From: Byssovorax sp.
GTDB taxonomy: Bacteria > Myxococcota_A > Polyangia > Polyangiales > Polyangiaceae
Direction of reading: 5' to 3'
Length of the DNA: 64,000 bases
Assembly: GCA_025362495.1 (NCBI GenBank)
Contig: JANYGI010000229.1
Coordinates: 79,572-143,571 of the forward strand
The position numbers were made by a program, and so were the translations under genes. Each line of letters starts with the position of its first letter. Position 1 is the first letter of the stretch. Of the stretch, positions 18,965-28,280 are shown piece after piece. Below the pieces are notes generated by a model, which saw only the letters and a program-made list of their open reading frames with translations, did not search any database and was not told the DNA's origin.

Positions 18965-21544
18965 ATGGCCAGCCTGAGCACCGAAAGCACACCTCGCGAG
19001 CGGCTCGAGCGGGTCGTGTCCCTCGTCAAGCGGTCACGAATGTTCTGGCGATCGACGGCGGTCATCGCGGCGGTCGGGCTCTTGCTCGCGCTCGGCGTCG
19101 CGATGCAGTCGAAGCGCGCCTGGCGGAGCGAGACGACGGTGCTCTACCGCAACGCGATCCAGACGAGCCGGAGCGACGGCGACACCGCGGCCGCCCGCTC
19201 GGCGCGGCTCGGGCCCAAGCTCAAGGATCTGGTCTACGCGCGGCCCCGCCTCGAGCAGGTGATCCGCGAGTTCGATCTCTTCCCGGAGAAGACCCGCAAA
19301 TCGATGCTCGAGGCCGTCGAGGAGATGCAGACCGTCGTCTCGTTTCGCGCGCGCGGCTCGGACAGCTTCGTCATTTCGTTCACGTACGAAGATCCGGATC
19401 TCACGCAGAAGGTCACCGCGCGGCTGACCGATCTGATGATCCAGGAGTACAACCGGCAGAACATCGACACGGCGACGCTCACGCGAGATTTCTTGCAGCG
19501 CGAGCTCGACGCGACCACCACCAAGGTCGACGACGCGAGCCGCGCCCTGGCGACGTTCCTCGCGCAGAACCCGCAGTTTCAGTGGGGAATGAACGACTCG
19601 CCGTACGCGCCGCTCCAGCCGGGCGCGCTCGGTGGGGCGGCGCCGCTGCTGCCCGCGCCGCGCGCGAGCGGGCCGCAGGACGGGCCGCTCGCCGCGCTGC
19701 AACGCGAGCTCGCGCAGGTGGAGTCCGCGCTGGCGCCGCCGCTGCCCGGCCCGGTCGTGCCCGCGTCGCCGCAGCTCGTCGAGGCCCAGAAGCAGCGCGA
19801 CGCGGCGGCGGCGGCGGCGGCGGCCGCGCAGGCGACGCTCGCCGAGCGGCTCACCGCGGTGACGCCGGCCCACCCCGACGCGATCTCCGCGCAGGCCAAG
19901 CTCGACGCCGCCCGGCTGGCGCTCATCGCCGCCGAGACCAGCCTCTCGCGCGCGCGCGCCGGGGCGGCCCCCGACGTCGACCGCGTTCCGCTCGACCCGA
20001 AGCAGCGGACCGCGCTGGAGCTGCGGCGAAACAAGCTCCGGAGCGAGATCGCCGAGCGTCGCCGCCACGTCGCGCCGGCCGTCGCCGTCGCCGCGCCGAG
20101 CGTCGCCGACAGCGCGGGCAAGGCGCCGGAGCGGCCGCCGACGGTGGTCGATCTCGAGACCGAGTGGCACCGCCTGCGCCTCGAGCTCGAGCGCGCGCGC
20201 GATCAGCTCCGCCTCATGCAGACCAACGCGCACGCGGCCGACGTCTCCGCCGACGCCGTCGAGAAGCAGAGCCAGGAAGAGATGCAGATCCTCGAGCCGG
20301 CGTACCGGCCGACGCGCCCCGATCGCGGGCGTGGTCGCGTCTTCTTCGCCGGCGCGGCCGTCGCGCTCGTGCTGGCGCTCGCGTACGCCGCGGCGCGCGT
20401 GCTGCTCAACGACACGCTGCTCGACGAGGGCGACGTGCTCGCGCTTGGCGGCCCGCAGGTGCTGGTGACGCTCCCCGACGTCGTCGCGGCGCCGAAGACT
20501 CCGCGGGAGCGCGCGATGGTGCCTTCGATCGGCCGCGACGACGACGCCGAGGATCCCGCGCCGTTCCCGCCGGCGCCCAGGCCCGCGGCCGGCCGCCCGG
20601 CGACGGCGCCCGAGCCCGCGCGCGCGCGCACCTCGGAGCCGCCCGATGGGCCGATCGCGCCCATCGCCCCGATCGCGCCCGGTCCTCCGCGGCTCGACCC
20701 CGGCTACCGACGCGACGCCGCGATCACCGTCCGCTTCGGTTACCCGCTGCCCGCGCCCGCCGTCGAGTCGCCGAGCGCCGCCGCCATCGTGGTGCGCGAC
20801 GCCGCGGGCCTGCTCGAGGCGATCTTCGACGAGCCCGAGGTCGAGGTGATCGGCGCCGACGTCGATCCCGAGGGCGACGGGGCCTTCGCGCTGCTGCGCT
20901 CGGCGTCGCCCTCGACGCTGGCGGCGCTGCGCGTGCTCCGCCATCGCCTCGAGCAGCGGCGCGGCGAAGGATCGTTCGTCGTGTCGGTGGTGAGCCCCGG
21001 CCGCGGCGAGGGCAAGACGCTGCTCGCCGCCGAGCTGGCGATGACGCTGGCGGAGGCCGATCGCGCGCGCGTGGTGCTCGTCGAGGGGAACCTGGAGCGG
21101 CCGCGCGTCGCCGCGACGCTGGGCCTGCGCCTGCCCGAGAGCGCGGGCTTCTCGACCCAGGTGCGCCGGCACATGAGCGGTCGCAGCCGGCCCTGGGGCG
21201 TCGTCCGCCTCGGGCCTTCGCTCACCGTCCTCGCCGAGTGCGGCGCCTCCGCCGCGTACCCGGCGGCGCTGCACTCCACCCACTTCGAGGCCGCGCTCCA
21301 CGCGCTCCGGCGCTCCTACGACTACGTGATCATCGACGGCCCCGCCGTGCTCGGATCCGGCGACGCCAACGTGATCGAGAGCGTGAGCGACGGCGTGCTC
21401 CTCGTGGCCCGCGCCGCGGTGACCAAGGGCGGGGCGCTCGCGCGAGCGACGGCCCAGCTCGGCGACCGCCGCATCCTCGGCGTGGTGCTCAACGGCGTCC
21501 CGGAGATCGCGCCCGCGCCCGCGGCGTCACCCGCCGTCGCCTGA
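18965..21544 (+). CDS. Wzz/BY-kinase-like polysaccharide chain-length protein with altered P-loop module
   Basis: An 859-residue inner-membrane protein. A Wzz-type N-terminus has TM1 near 27-47, a long periplasmic coiled coil, and TM2 near 459-481. A cytoplasmic Pro/Ala-rich linker follows, then a P-loop domain. Walker A is GRGEGKT (Lys684) and Walker B is VIIDGPA. Walker A' normally reads hydrophobic-DxDxR, but here it is VVLVEGNLERP, so the first Asp is replaced. The C-terminus ends in Pro/Ala with no Tyr cluster. It therefore looks like a BY-kinase relative without autophosphorylation sites, perhaps acting only structurally. The ATG at 18965 was chosen because upstream residues do not resemble the family. 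Confidence 0.82.
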   Translation: MASLSTESTPRERLERVVSLVKRSRMFWRSTAVIAAVGLLLALGVAMQSKRAWRSETTVLYRNAIQTSRSDGDTAAARSARLGPKLKDLVYARPRLEQVIREFDLFPEKTRKSMLEAVEEMQTVVSFRARGSDSFVISFTYEDPDLTQKVTARLTDLMIQEYNRQNIDTATLTRDFLQRELDATTTKVDDASRALATFLAQNPQFQWGMNDSPYAPLQPGALGGAAPLLPAPRASGPQDGPLAALQRELAQVESALAPPLPGPVVPASPQLVEAQKQRDAAAAAAAAAQATLAERLTAVTPAHPDAISAQAKLDAARLALIAAETSLSRARAGAAPDVDRVPLDPKQRTALELRRNKLRSEIAERRRHVAPAVAVAAPSVADSAGKAPERPPTVVDLETEWHRLRLELERARDQLRLMQTNAHAADVSADAVEKQSQEEMQILEPAYRPTRPDRGRGRVFFAGAAVALVLALAYAAARVLLNDTLLDEGDVLALGGPQVLVTLPDVVAAPKTPRERAMVPSIGRDDDAEDPAPFPPAPRPAAGRPATAPEPARARTSEPPDGPIAPIAPIAPGPPRLDPGYRRDAAITVRFGYPLPAPAVESPSAAAIVVRDAAGLLEAIFDEPEVEVIGADVDPEGDGAFALLRSASPSTLAALRVLRHRLEQRRGEGSFVVSVVSPGRGEGKTLLAAELAMTLAEADRARVVLVEGNLERPRVAATLGLRLPESAGFSTQVRRHMSGRSRPWGVVRLGPSLTVLAECGASAAYPAALHSTHFEAALHALRRSYDYVIIDGPAVLGSGDANVIESVSDGVLLVARAAVTKGGALARATAQLGDRRILGVVLNGVPEIAPAPAASPAVA

Positions 21545-21556
21545 CGTCGCCGTTCG

Positions 21557-23179
21557 TCAACGATGGATGACGATCCGCGTGCCGAGCTTCGATCGGCGCG
21601 CGATGATCCCGCCCCACGTGGGCGGCAGCGCCGGCTCGGTCCAGTCGAAGACCCGCGCGGCGTCCTCGGGCGAGAGGTTGACGCAGCCGCCGCTCTTCGG
21701 AGAGCCGAAGTCCTCGTGCCAGTACGCGGCGTGGATGGCGAACGGCGCGCGGAAGTACTGCGCGTGGGGCACGTCGGCGATCCAGAACGAGTCGGGATCA
21801 GGCTTGGCCTCCGAGGTCATCTGCGCGGCGCGGTGCTTCACGGCGATGCGGTAGCTGCCGAGCGGCGTGAACGCGGCGCGCACCAGATCGCTCGTGCTGA
21901 GGTCGGCCGAGGGCGTCGTGCCGCCGGCGCCCGGTGACATCAGCGTGCTGTACACGCCGGTGGTCCCCTCGAAGAGCGTGAGCGTGCCCTTGGCGAGCGC
22001 GACGTCGATCCACTTCTCGCCCGGCGCCACGGCGGGCGGCGTCGCGGCGGGGCTCTCGACGATCGAGACGTCGACGTCGCGCGCGAAGAGGCCCTCGTCG
22101 CGCGTCTCGCGGTAGAGCACGCCGCCGTCGTCCGCGGTCGAGCCGGTGAGGCCGACGAAGGTGCGCGGGGCCCACAGAGCGCCGCTCGCCGTCATCGCGC
22201 CGCCCTCGCCGCGACGGTACTTCGCGCGCGGCTCGCGGCGAAACCAGCCGATCGGGAGCGGGTGCGCGGCGTCGATCGGCGTCCCGTGGAACGTCGACGG
22301 GTGGAAGACGCGCATGCGATCGGCAGGCACGGCGGTGAGGTCCGGGCTGAGCAGGAAGGTGCGGCCGCCGAACGAGAAGACCTGCTGGAACGAGAGCATC
22401 GATCCGTAAGGGATCTGCTTGCGAACGAGGCCTTTCTGCTGCCCCACCGGGACGGGCGCAGCGGCCCCGTCGGCGAGGAAATCGGGGACGGGCGAGCCCG
22501 GCGCGGGGGGATCGAGGCCGGCGAGATCCTCGTGGCCCGCCGTCGATCGACGCACCTCGAAGAGCTCGCTCACCGGGCGCAGCCGCCGCTCGGCGCGCTT
22601 TGTTTCGTTCGGCGTCGGCAGCTTGCCGTACATCGGCGCGCGGGTGGAGAACGCGTAGCCGAAGGGCACCGCGAAGGGACGGGGACCGGCGTAGGCGAGG
22701 GCCCGGTAGAGCGGCAGCGTGAGGTCGAGCGTGGTGGTCTCGTCGCCGCAGACGAACCCCTCGGGCTCGATCGCGTACCAGCGCCCGCTCGTGCAGTCGC
22801 CCTTCGGCGTCGGCGGTTTGCGTCCTTTTTTCGAGGGCGGATCGATGGGCGGCGCGGCTAGCAGGCGGGCCGATGTGCCCGGGCGCAGGTAGCCGAGGCG
22901 CTCCTTGCGGACGCTCGCGGCGTAGATCCAGGTCGTCCGTCCGAGCGATCCGATCCGCGATCCGTCCTCGTCCGGGGCGCTCGCTTCGGCCGCGCCTGCG
23001 TCGACGACGAGAGGCGCGCCCGCGTCCGTCGGCGGCGCCGCGGCGATCGTTGCTGCTGCAACAATCGCCGAGCTCGCAGGGGGCGGCGCACCGTCTGCGT
23101 CCGTCGTCGCGCGCTCACGGGAGCAGCCGACGGCGAGCAGCGCGAGCGCCGCAGGGAGCAGAGCGGTTCGGAGCGGCAC
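21557..23179 (-). CDS. L,D-transpeptidase (YkuD) lipoprotein
   Basis: A 540-residue predicted lipoprotein acting on peptidoglycan. The GTG at 23179 gives a signal peptide MPLRTALLPAALALLAVGC with lipobox AVGC. An Ala/Asp-rich linker is followed by two unrecognised regions (about 70-340), then the YkuD domain. Its motif is IHAAYWHEDFG...SGGCVNLSPEDA with catalytic Cys499; the usual S-H-G-C is S-G-G-C here. The gene is divergent from the AGPS gene with 30 bases between starts, so their promoters overlap. Longer starts on this strand overlap AGPS coding sequence and are unlikely. Confidence 0.88.
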   Translation of the reverse strand: MPLRTALLPAALALLAVGCSRERATTDADGAPPPASSAIVAAATIAAAPPTDAGAPLVVDAGAAEASAPDEDGSRIGSLGRTTWIYAASVRKERLGYLRPGTSARLLAAPPIDPPSKKGRKPPTPKGDCTSGRWYAIEPEGFVCGDETTTLDLTLPLYRALAYAGPRPFAVPFGYAFSTRAPMYGKLPTPNETKRAERRLRPVSELFEVRRSTAGHEDLAGLDPPAPGSPVPDFLADGAAAPVPVGQQKGLVRKQIPYGSMLSFQQVFSFGGRTFLLSPDLTAVPADRMRVFHPSTFHGTPIDAAHPLPIGWFRREPRAKYRRGEGGAMTASGALWAPRTFVGLTGSTADDGGVLYRETRDEGLFARDVDVSIVESPAATPPAVAPGEKWIDVALAKGTLTLFEGTTGVYSTLMSPGAGGTTPSADLSTSDLVRAAFTPLGSYRIAVKHRAAQMTSEAKPDPDSFWIADVPHAQYFRAPFAIHAAYWHEDFGSPKSGGCVNLSPEDAARVFDWTEPALPPTWGGIIARRSKLGTRIVIHR

Positions 23180-23209
23180 GGCCAGGCGCGACGCTATACC
23201 ATCGTTCCC

Positions 23210-24832
23210 ATGACGCAGCCGAGGTCCACCGATGAGTCGCCCCGACGGAGTTTCTGGGGCTGGGGCCACGAGGACGGAGGCCTCGACGCGACCGAGCGCG
23301 ACGCGCTGAGGATGATGATGGAGGCCCGCCTCGGCGTGGCCGGTCTGTCCGAGCTCGCCGCGCCCCGGCTGGAAGATCTTCGAATGCCAGCGCCGCGGAT
23401 CACGGTGCCGTCGGCGCTCGCGGCGATCCTCTCGCAGGACCGCTACGAGCGCGCGGCGCACACCTACGGCAAGGCCTTCCGCGACATCGTGCGCGGCCTC
23501 GAGGGGGACTTCACGGCCGCTCCCGACGCCGTCGCGCTGCCGTCGAACGAAGACGATCTCCGGCGCGTGCTGGATTTCTGCGCGGAGAATTCCTTCGCGG
23601 CGATCCCCTACGGCGGGGGCTCCTCGGTCGTCGGCGGCGTCGAGGCGCGACGGGACGGGCGCTTCGACGGCGCGGTCTCGATCGATCTGCGCGGCTTCGA
23701 CCAGGTGCTCGAGATCGATCGCACCTCGCGGGCCGCGCGGATCCAGGGCGGCGTCCTCGGCCCCGCGATCGAAGAGGCGCTCCGGCCGCACAACCTCTCG
23801 CTCCGCCACTACCCGCAGTCGTTCGAGTTCTCGTCGCTTGGCGGGTGGATCGCGACGCGCGCCGGAGGCCACTACGCGACGCTGCACACCCACATCGACG
23901 ACTTCGTCGAGTCGGTGCGCGTCGTCACGCCGAGCGGCGTGCTGGCGACGAAGCGCTTCCCGGGATCGGGCGCCGGCCCCGCGCCGGAGCGGCTCTTCCT
24001 CGGCTCCGAGGGCGCGCTCGGCGTGATCACCGAGGCCTGGATGCGGGTGCAGGAGCGGCCGCGCTTCCGCGCCTCGGCGACGGCGCGCTTCGTCGATTTT
24101 CGCCGCGGCGCCGAGGCCGCGCGCCAGATCGTGCAGGCCGGTCTGCACCCGCAGAACTGCCGCCTCCTCGACGGCGGCGAGGCCCTCAACACCGGCGCGG
24201 GCGACGGCTCGCGCAGCCTGCTGCTCCTCGGCTTCGAGTCCGCCGATCACGGCCTCGATCCCTGGATGGAGCGCGCCCTCGCGATCGCCCGCGGCCTCGG
24301 TGGCGAGGTGAAAGAGGGCGCGGGCGTCACGCGCGAGACCGGCGAAGGCGCCCGCGAAGGCGAGGCCGGCACCTGGCGATCAATGTTCCTCAAGGGCCCC
24401 TACCTGCGCGACGCGCTGACGCGCCTCGGGATGATCGTCGAGACGTTCGAGAGCGCCGTGACCTGGGATCGCTTCGACGCGTTCCATGCGGGCGTGCTCG
24501 AGGCGACGACGCGCGCAGCGACGGAGGTCTGCGGCAGCGCCGTCGTCACGTCGCGCCTCACCCATGTGTACCCGGACGGCGCCGCGCCGTACTTCACCGT
24601 CATCGCTCCGGGCAAGGCCAGCGGCCGCGTCGCGCAGTGGGACGAGATCAAGATCGCGGCGTCGGAGGCCATCCTCGCGCACGGCGGGACGATCACGCAC
24701 CACCACGCCGTCGGGCGCGATCACCGGCCGTTCTACGATCGCGAGCGCCCGGACCTCTTCGCGCGCGCGCTCGGCGCCGCGAAATCCGCGCTGGATCCGC
24801 AGGGGATCATGAATCCCGGGGTGCTGGTGTAG
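23210..24832 (+). CDS. agpS: Alkyldihydroxyacetonephosphate synthase (ether lipid synthesis)
   Basis: A 540-residue FAD enzyme that swaps the acyl group of acyl-DHAP for a fatty alcohol, forming the ether bond. Diagnostic features are FWGWG near the N-terminus, the FAD loop PYGGGSSVVGGVE (about 132-145), HYPQSFEFSSLGGWIATRAGGHYATL, and the active-site run THHHAVGRDH with His497-499. The C-terminus DPQGIMNPGVLV is typical of vanillyl-alcohol-oxidase-type flavoproteins. Myxobacteria make ether lipids used as developmental markers, so the role fits the inferred host. It is divergent from the L,D-transpeptidase gene. Confidence 0.94.
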   Translation: MTQPRSTDESPRRSFWGWGHEDGGLDATERDALRMMMEARLGVAGLSELAAPRLEDLRMPAPRITVPSALAAILSQDRYERAAHTYGKAFRDIVRGLEGDFTAAPDAVALPSNEDDLRRVLDFCAENSFAAIPYGGGSSVVGGVEARRDGRFDGAVSIDLRGFDQVLEIDRTSRAARIQGGVLGPAIEEALRPHNLSLRHYPQSFEFSSLGGWIATRAGGHYATLHTHIDDFVESVRVVTPSGVLATKRFPGSGAGPAPERLFLGSEGALGVITEAWMRVQERPRFRASATARFVDFRRGAEAARQIVQAGLHPQNCRLLDGGEALNTGAGDGSRSLLLLGFESADHGLDPWMERALAIARGLGGEVKEGAGVTRETGEGAREGEAGTWRSMFLKGPYLRDALTRLGMIVETFESAVTWDRFDAFHAGVLEATTRAATEVCGSAVVTSRLTHVYPDGAAPYFTVIAPGKASGRVAQWDEIKIAASEAILAHGGTITHHHAVGRDHRPFYDRERPDLFARALGAAKSALDPQGIMNPGVLV

Positions 24833-24897
24833 CGAGGAGGTTCATGCGGGATCGCGCGTCGGCGACAGCGTCGCGCGGCGATCCGGGGGAGCGAGGA

Positions 24898-25536
24898 TCA
24901 GGCTTCGACGAGGCCGGCGCGCACGGCGAGCCGGGTCAGATCGGCGACACTGTGGGTCGCCACCTTCGCGCAGAGGCGGGCCCGGTGGGTCTCCACCGTC
25001 TTCACGCTGATGGCGAGCTGCGCGGCGACCTCCTTCGCCGAGCTGCCCAGCGCGAGCAGGCGCAGCACCTGCCTTTCCCGCTCGCTCAGCGCGGCGACGA
25101 CGTCTCCGCTCCCTGGAGATTCTCTCCGGTGGAGCGCGCGCACCATCGCCGCGCTCACGTCCTGCGAGACCGCCGTGCGCCCGCGCGCCACGGTGCGGAT
25201 CGCGTCGACGAGATCGCGCAGGTGCGATCGCTTCGAGAGGTAACCGTCGGCGCCGGCGCGCATCGCCTCGCCGACGCTGAACTCGTCGCGGTGGGTGCTG
25301 AGCACGAGCACGCGCGTGTCGGCGAACGTCTTGAGCTCGCGGATGAGCTCGGTCCCGGTGCGGTCGGCGAGCGAGAGCTCGATCACCGCGACGTCGAACC
25401 GGTGGCGCTGCTGGAGCGTGATCGCTTCCTTGGCGCTCTCGGCCTGGATGACGAGATCGATGCCTTCCTCCACCGTGAGCGCGTTGGCGAGAGTTTCACG
25501 GACGACATTCTGATCATCGACGAGCAAGAGCTTCAT
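24898..25536 (-). CDS. NarL/LuxR-type response regulator with Glu at the phospho-site
   Basis: A 212-residue DNA-binding regulator. The receiver (about 1-120) keeps the acidic pair Asp7-Asp8, Ser80/Thr81 and Lys102. The position of the phospho-acceptor Asp is Glu53, in DVAVIELSLADRTG (usual form xDLxMP). The C-terminus (about 148-212) is a LuxR HTH: LSERERQVLRLLALGSSAKEVA...SVKTVETHRARL. Glu can mimic phospho-Asp, so the protein may be active without a kinase; that is inference. The ATG at 25536 has CGGAGG upstream. No histidine kinase gene is adjacent. Confidence 0.9.
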   Translation of the reverse strand: MKLLLVDDQNVVRETLANALTVEEGIDLVIQAESAKEAITLQQRHRFDVAVIELSLADRTGTELIRELKTFADTRVLVLSTHRDEFSVGEAMRAGADGYLSKRSHLRDLVDAIRTVARGRTAVSQDVSAAMVRALHRRESPGSGDVVAALSERERQVLRLLALGSSAKEVAAQLAISVKTVETHRARLCAKVATHSVADLTRLAVRAGLVEA

Positions 25537-25558
25537 TTCGGATGGCCTCCGACAAATG

Positions 25559-25586
25559 TGTATAAAAGGCCTGTTCCGACGTGAAA
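25559..25586 (-). promoter_or_regulatory. Candidate promoter of the response regulator gene
   Basis: On the minus strand TTTCAC is followed after 16 bases by TATACA, in a locally AT-rich patch that stands out in this GC-rich DNA. It lies about 25-50 bases upstream of the ATG at 25536, with GGAGG between. The match is moderate. Confidence 0.4.
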
Positions 25587-25799
25587 CCCGCAATGAATGT
25601 CGGAGCGTTCCTGATCGTTCATCGCTCCGGGCCGGGGCGGTTCCCTTCGTCAACGAGCGGACACGAGCGAGCTCGACGGGAAACGCTGTGGCGCAGCGGT
25701 CCCACGGTGACGCGCCGTCCCCTCGACTCCCCACGCGGCCCCTCGTGGCCCTAGGGAGGTTCGGAGGGCGACGCGAGAACGAAAATGGTTGTCGAAGGT

Positions 25800-26537
25800 T
25801 CAGAGCGGACCTTCGGTGAGGCCGTGGACGAACTGGCGGACGTACGGGTCGGTCGAGGACTGGGCCTCGGCCGTCGTCCCGTCGAAGATCAGGCGACCTT
25901 TGTGCAGCATGCCCACGCGATCGGTGACGGTGAGGAGCCGATCGAGATCGCTCGACACCATGATCACCGTGGCGCCGGCGGCGCGCTGCTCGGCGCGGAG
26001 CATCTCGAAGATGCGCTGCGACGTCACGGGATCGAGGCCCGCGGCGGGCTCGTCGTAGAGGACGATCTCGGCCTGCGACACCGTCGCGCGCGCCACGCCG
26101 ACGCGCTTCTTCTGGCCGCCCGACAGCCCCGCGGGGAGGCGATCGGCGAAGCCCGGCAGGCTCACCACCTTGAGCCGCTCGACGATGCGCGCCTGCACCT
26201 CTTCCTCGGGCAAATTGAAGAGGCGCCGCAGCGGGAAGGCGATGTTCTCGCCCACGGTCAGGTAGTCGAAGAGCGCGTTGTTCTGGAAGAGCATCCCGAA
26301 CTTGAGGCGGAACGTCTGCAGCTCGAGATCGCTGAGCTGGTGCACGTCTTTGTCGTCGATGATCACCCGGCCCGCGTCGGGGCGGAGCAGGCCGGTGAGC
26401 ATCTTCAAGAGCACGCTCTTGCCCGCGGCGCCCGGCCCGATCAGGCCGTAGAGGCAGCCCTTCGGCACGTCGAGGTGAACGCCGCGGAGCACCGGCAGGC
26501 CGCCGAAGCTCTTCTTCAAGCCCTCGATGTGGATCAC
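25800..26537 (-). CDS. ABC transporter ATP-binding protein, MlaF-like
   Basis: A 245-residue ATPase. Walker A is GPGAAGKS, the Q-loop is FGMLFQNNALFDYLTVGENIAFPLR, the signature is LSGGQKKRVGVARA and Walker B is IVLYDEPAAGLDP. The F-Q-x-x-A-L-F-D and EPxAGLDP forms match the Mla/Ttg2A lipid-transport ATPases. No MlaE permease or MCE protein is next to it, so it would have to work with partners elsewhere. Its start lies 10 bases after the stop of the upstream pseudokinase gene, suggesting one operon. Confidence 0.88.
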   Translation of the reverse strand: MIHIEGLKKSFGGLPVLRGVHLDVPKGCLYGLIGPGAAGKSVLLKMLTGLLRPDAGRVIIDDKDVHQLSDLELQTFRLKFGMLFQNNALFDYLTVGENIAFPLRRLFNLPEEEVQARIVERLKVVSLPGFADRLPAGLSGGQKKRVGVARATVSQAEIVLYDEPAAGLDPVTSQRIFEMLRAEQRAAGATVIMVSSDLDRLLTVTDRVGMLHKGRLIFDGTTAEAQSSTDPYVRQFVHGLTEGPL

Positions 26538-26547
26538 GGACGAGACG

Positions 26548-28140
26548 CTAGAAGGTCGTCGTGGTGACGTCGAGGCGAGGGTGCGACGGGAAGCTCAGCG
26601 CGCGGATCTGGCTGGCGATGCAGGACGAGAGCTTGCCGTCCTTGGGATCGGTCCGCACGGTGACGCCGACCGCGTGGCCGTTCTGCACCGCGGCGCAGAT
26701 GGTGACGCTCATCGAGCTCGGGACGCCGCAGTTGTTCAGGTAGCGGCCGTTGTTGAGGACGCTCCCGAAGGCGTTGGCCGACAGGTCGGGCGGGGCGGCC
26801 TTGTCGTAGTCCTCGACGTACTTGGCGCGCGCGCCTTCGCAGCTCGTGCCGCTGGCGATCTGCGGGTAGTTGCCGCCGGCCGGCCGAGCGCCGGTGCCGC
26901 CGCCGCCGGGGATGATCTCCCCGACCGTCTTGCCCGAGCGCAGCCCGCCGTCGACGTCGATCGACGTGACCTCCTGGCCCTGGACCTCGCGCGTCTTTTC
27001 GTCGTTGGCGCGCTCGCGCATCCACCAGCCGGCGCCGCCCGCGGCGACGACCCCGATCACCGCGGCGCCGACGAGGGCTTTGTACTGCGTGCCCCGCTTC
27101 TCCGCGACGACGACGGCGTCGAAGGCCTTCTTCTCTTTGACGATGTCGCGGTTGAGCTTCGACTGCTCGGCGAACGGCGCGAACTCGTCCCAGTCCTTGA
27201 TGAAGCGCTCCTCGCCGGAGAACGCGTCGCGGAGGACGTTCTCGTCGGTGAAGAGGCTCGATCCGATCTGCTGGAGGAGCTCGACGGCGGAGAACGGGCC
27301 GTGGTCCATCCCGTCCTTGATCACCACGTAACGCGGGCGCGGATCCGACTCGAGCGCGACCTTGAGCTCGGTCAGGCGCTGGGTGGGATCGTCGGCGCGG
27401 CGCGGCGCCTCGTGACGGATGGCGACGGCGTACGGCCCCTCGCCCGACACCGAGTGGATCTTCGGCAACGCCGCCGCGCGAGGGATCGTGGGCACGGGGC
27501 CCATCTCGCTCGGCGGGATCATCGAGAGGCGGATGTCGACCTCGAAGTCGCCGTCGGCGTCGAGGTGCGATTCGTCCGCGGGCGGCGGCGCGATCGAGGC
27601 CTGCGGCGAGATGTGGTGGAGCGCCTGCGCCAGCGCGCCGAGGTCGGCGGGGCGGTGCTTGGGATCGGCGACGAGCGCCTTGCCGAGGATGACCTCGAGC
27701 TCGTGCGGCACCTCGGGCGCGATGTCCGAAGGGCGCCGCATCCCCGGCCCGACGCTGCCCGCGGTGAGCAGCTCGTAGAGCATCGCCCCGATGGCGAACA
27801 CGCTCGCGCGCGCGTCGCCCTCGGCGCCCTTGCGCTCCTCGGGGGCGAGGCAGGATCGATCGCGCGGCAGCGTCGGCGCGACGTGCGCGCGCTCCTCGGC
27901 GATCTCGGCGGACCCGTTCTTCGCGAGGTAGCGAAGGCTGGAAGGGTGGACGAAGAGCGTCTTGCCCTGGGCGTGCAGGCCCGCGAGCTGGGTGCACAGC
28001 GGGACGACGATCCCGAGCGCTTCCTTGACGCTGAACGGTTCTCCCGCGGCGCGGCGAGCCTCCATTTCGGCCCGGAGGGAGCCCTGCGTGATGGTTGATC
28101 CGACGGGGAGGGGCGTGGCGATCGATTGAGCCTGAGACAT
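26548..28140 (-). CDS. Membrane-anchored pseudokinase with GYF-like and TonB-like C-terminal segments
   Basis: A 530-residue protein. Residues about 15-175 follow the Ser/Thr kinase C-lobe layout (SVFAIGAMLYELLTAG, then DPKHRPADLGALAQAL), but no glycine loop, catalytic HRD, or DFG motif can be found; the HRD position reads LFVHPSSLRYL. A GYF_2-like segment, YVVIKDGMDHGPFSAVELLQQI, lies near 272-293. One TM helix is near 352-372. The outer part ends with paired Cys (SCEGARA...NNCGV...SSCIASQIRALSF), resembling myxobacterial energy-transducer-like tails. It precedes the MlaF-like gene by 10 bases. A scaffold or sensing role is inferred. Confidence 0.78.
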   Translation of the reverse strand: MSQAQSIATPLPVGSTITQGSLRAEMEARRAAGEPFSVKEALGIVVPLCTQLAGLHAQGKTLFVHPSSLRYLAKNGSAEIAEERAHVAPTLPRDRSCLAPEERKGAEGDARASVFAIGAMLYELLTAGSVGPGMRRPSDIAPEVPHELEVILGKALVADPKHRPADLGALAQALHHISPQASIAPPPADESHLDADGDFEVDIRLSMIPPSEMGPVPTIPRAAALPKIHSVSGEGPYAVAIRHEAPRRADDPTQRLTELKVALESDPRPRYVVIKDGMDHGPFSAVELLQQIGSSLFTDENVLRDAFSGEERFIKDWDEFAPFAEQSKLNRDIVKEKKAFDAVVVAEKRGTQYKALVGAAVIGVVAAGGAGWWMRERANDEKTREVQGQEVTSIDVDGGLRSGKTVGEIIPGGGGTGARPAGGNYPQIASGTSCEGARAKYVEDYDKAAPPDLSANAFGSVLNNGRYLNNCGVPSSMSVTICAAVQNGHAVGVTVRTDPKDGKLSSCIASQIRALSFPSHPRLDVTTTTF

Positions 28141-28280
28141 CCGGCTCAGAACGTTAGCGCTGAACCGGCCCGCTTCTCAACACGGCGTGCGTGGTTCCGT
28201 GCGAGGGCCGAGGGTGGGGCCCAGAGCCCCGGAAGGAAGGGTGGTGGTGCGCCCATTTTCCGCCGAGCGCGGACGGCCGA

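Noticed and set aside
21557..24250. 897-codon reading of the L,D-transpeptidase with a long N-terminus
   Set aside because: The extension lies opposite AGPS and lacks features; the GTG at 23179 gives a clean lipoprotein signal.
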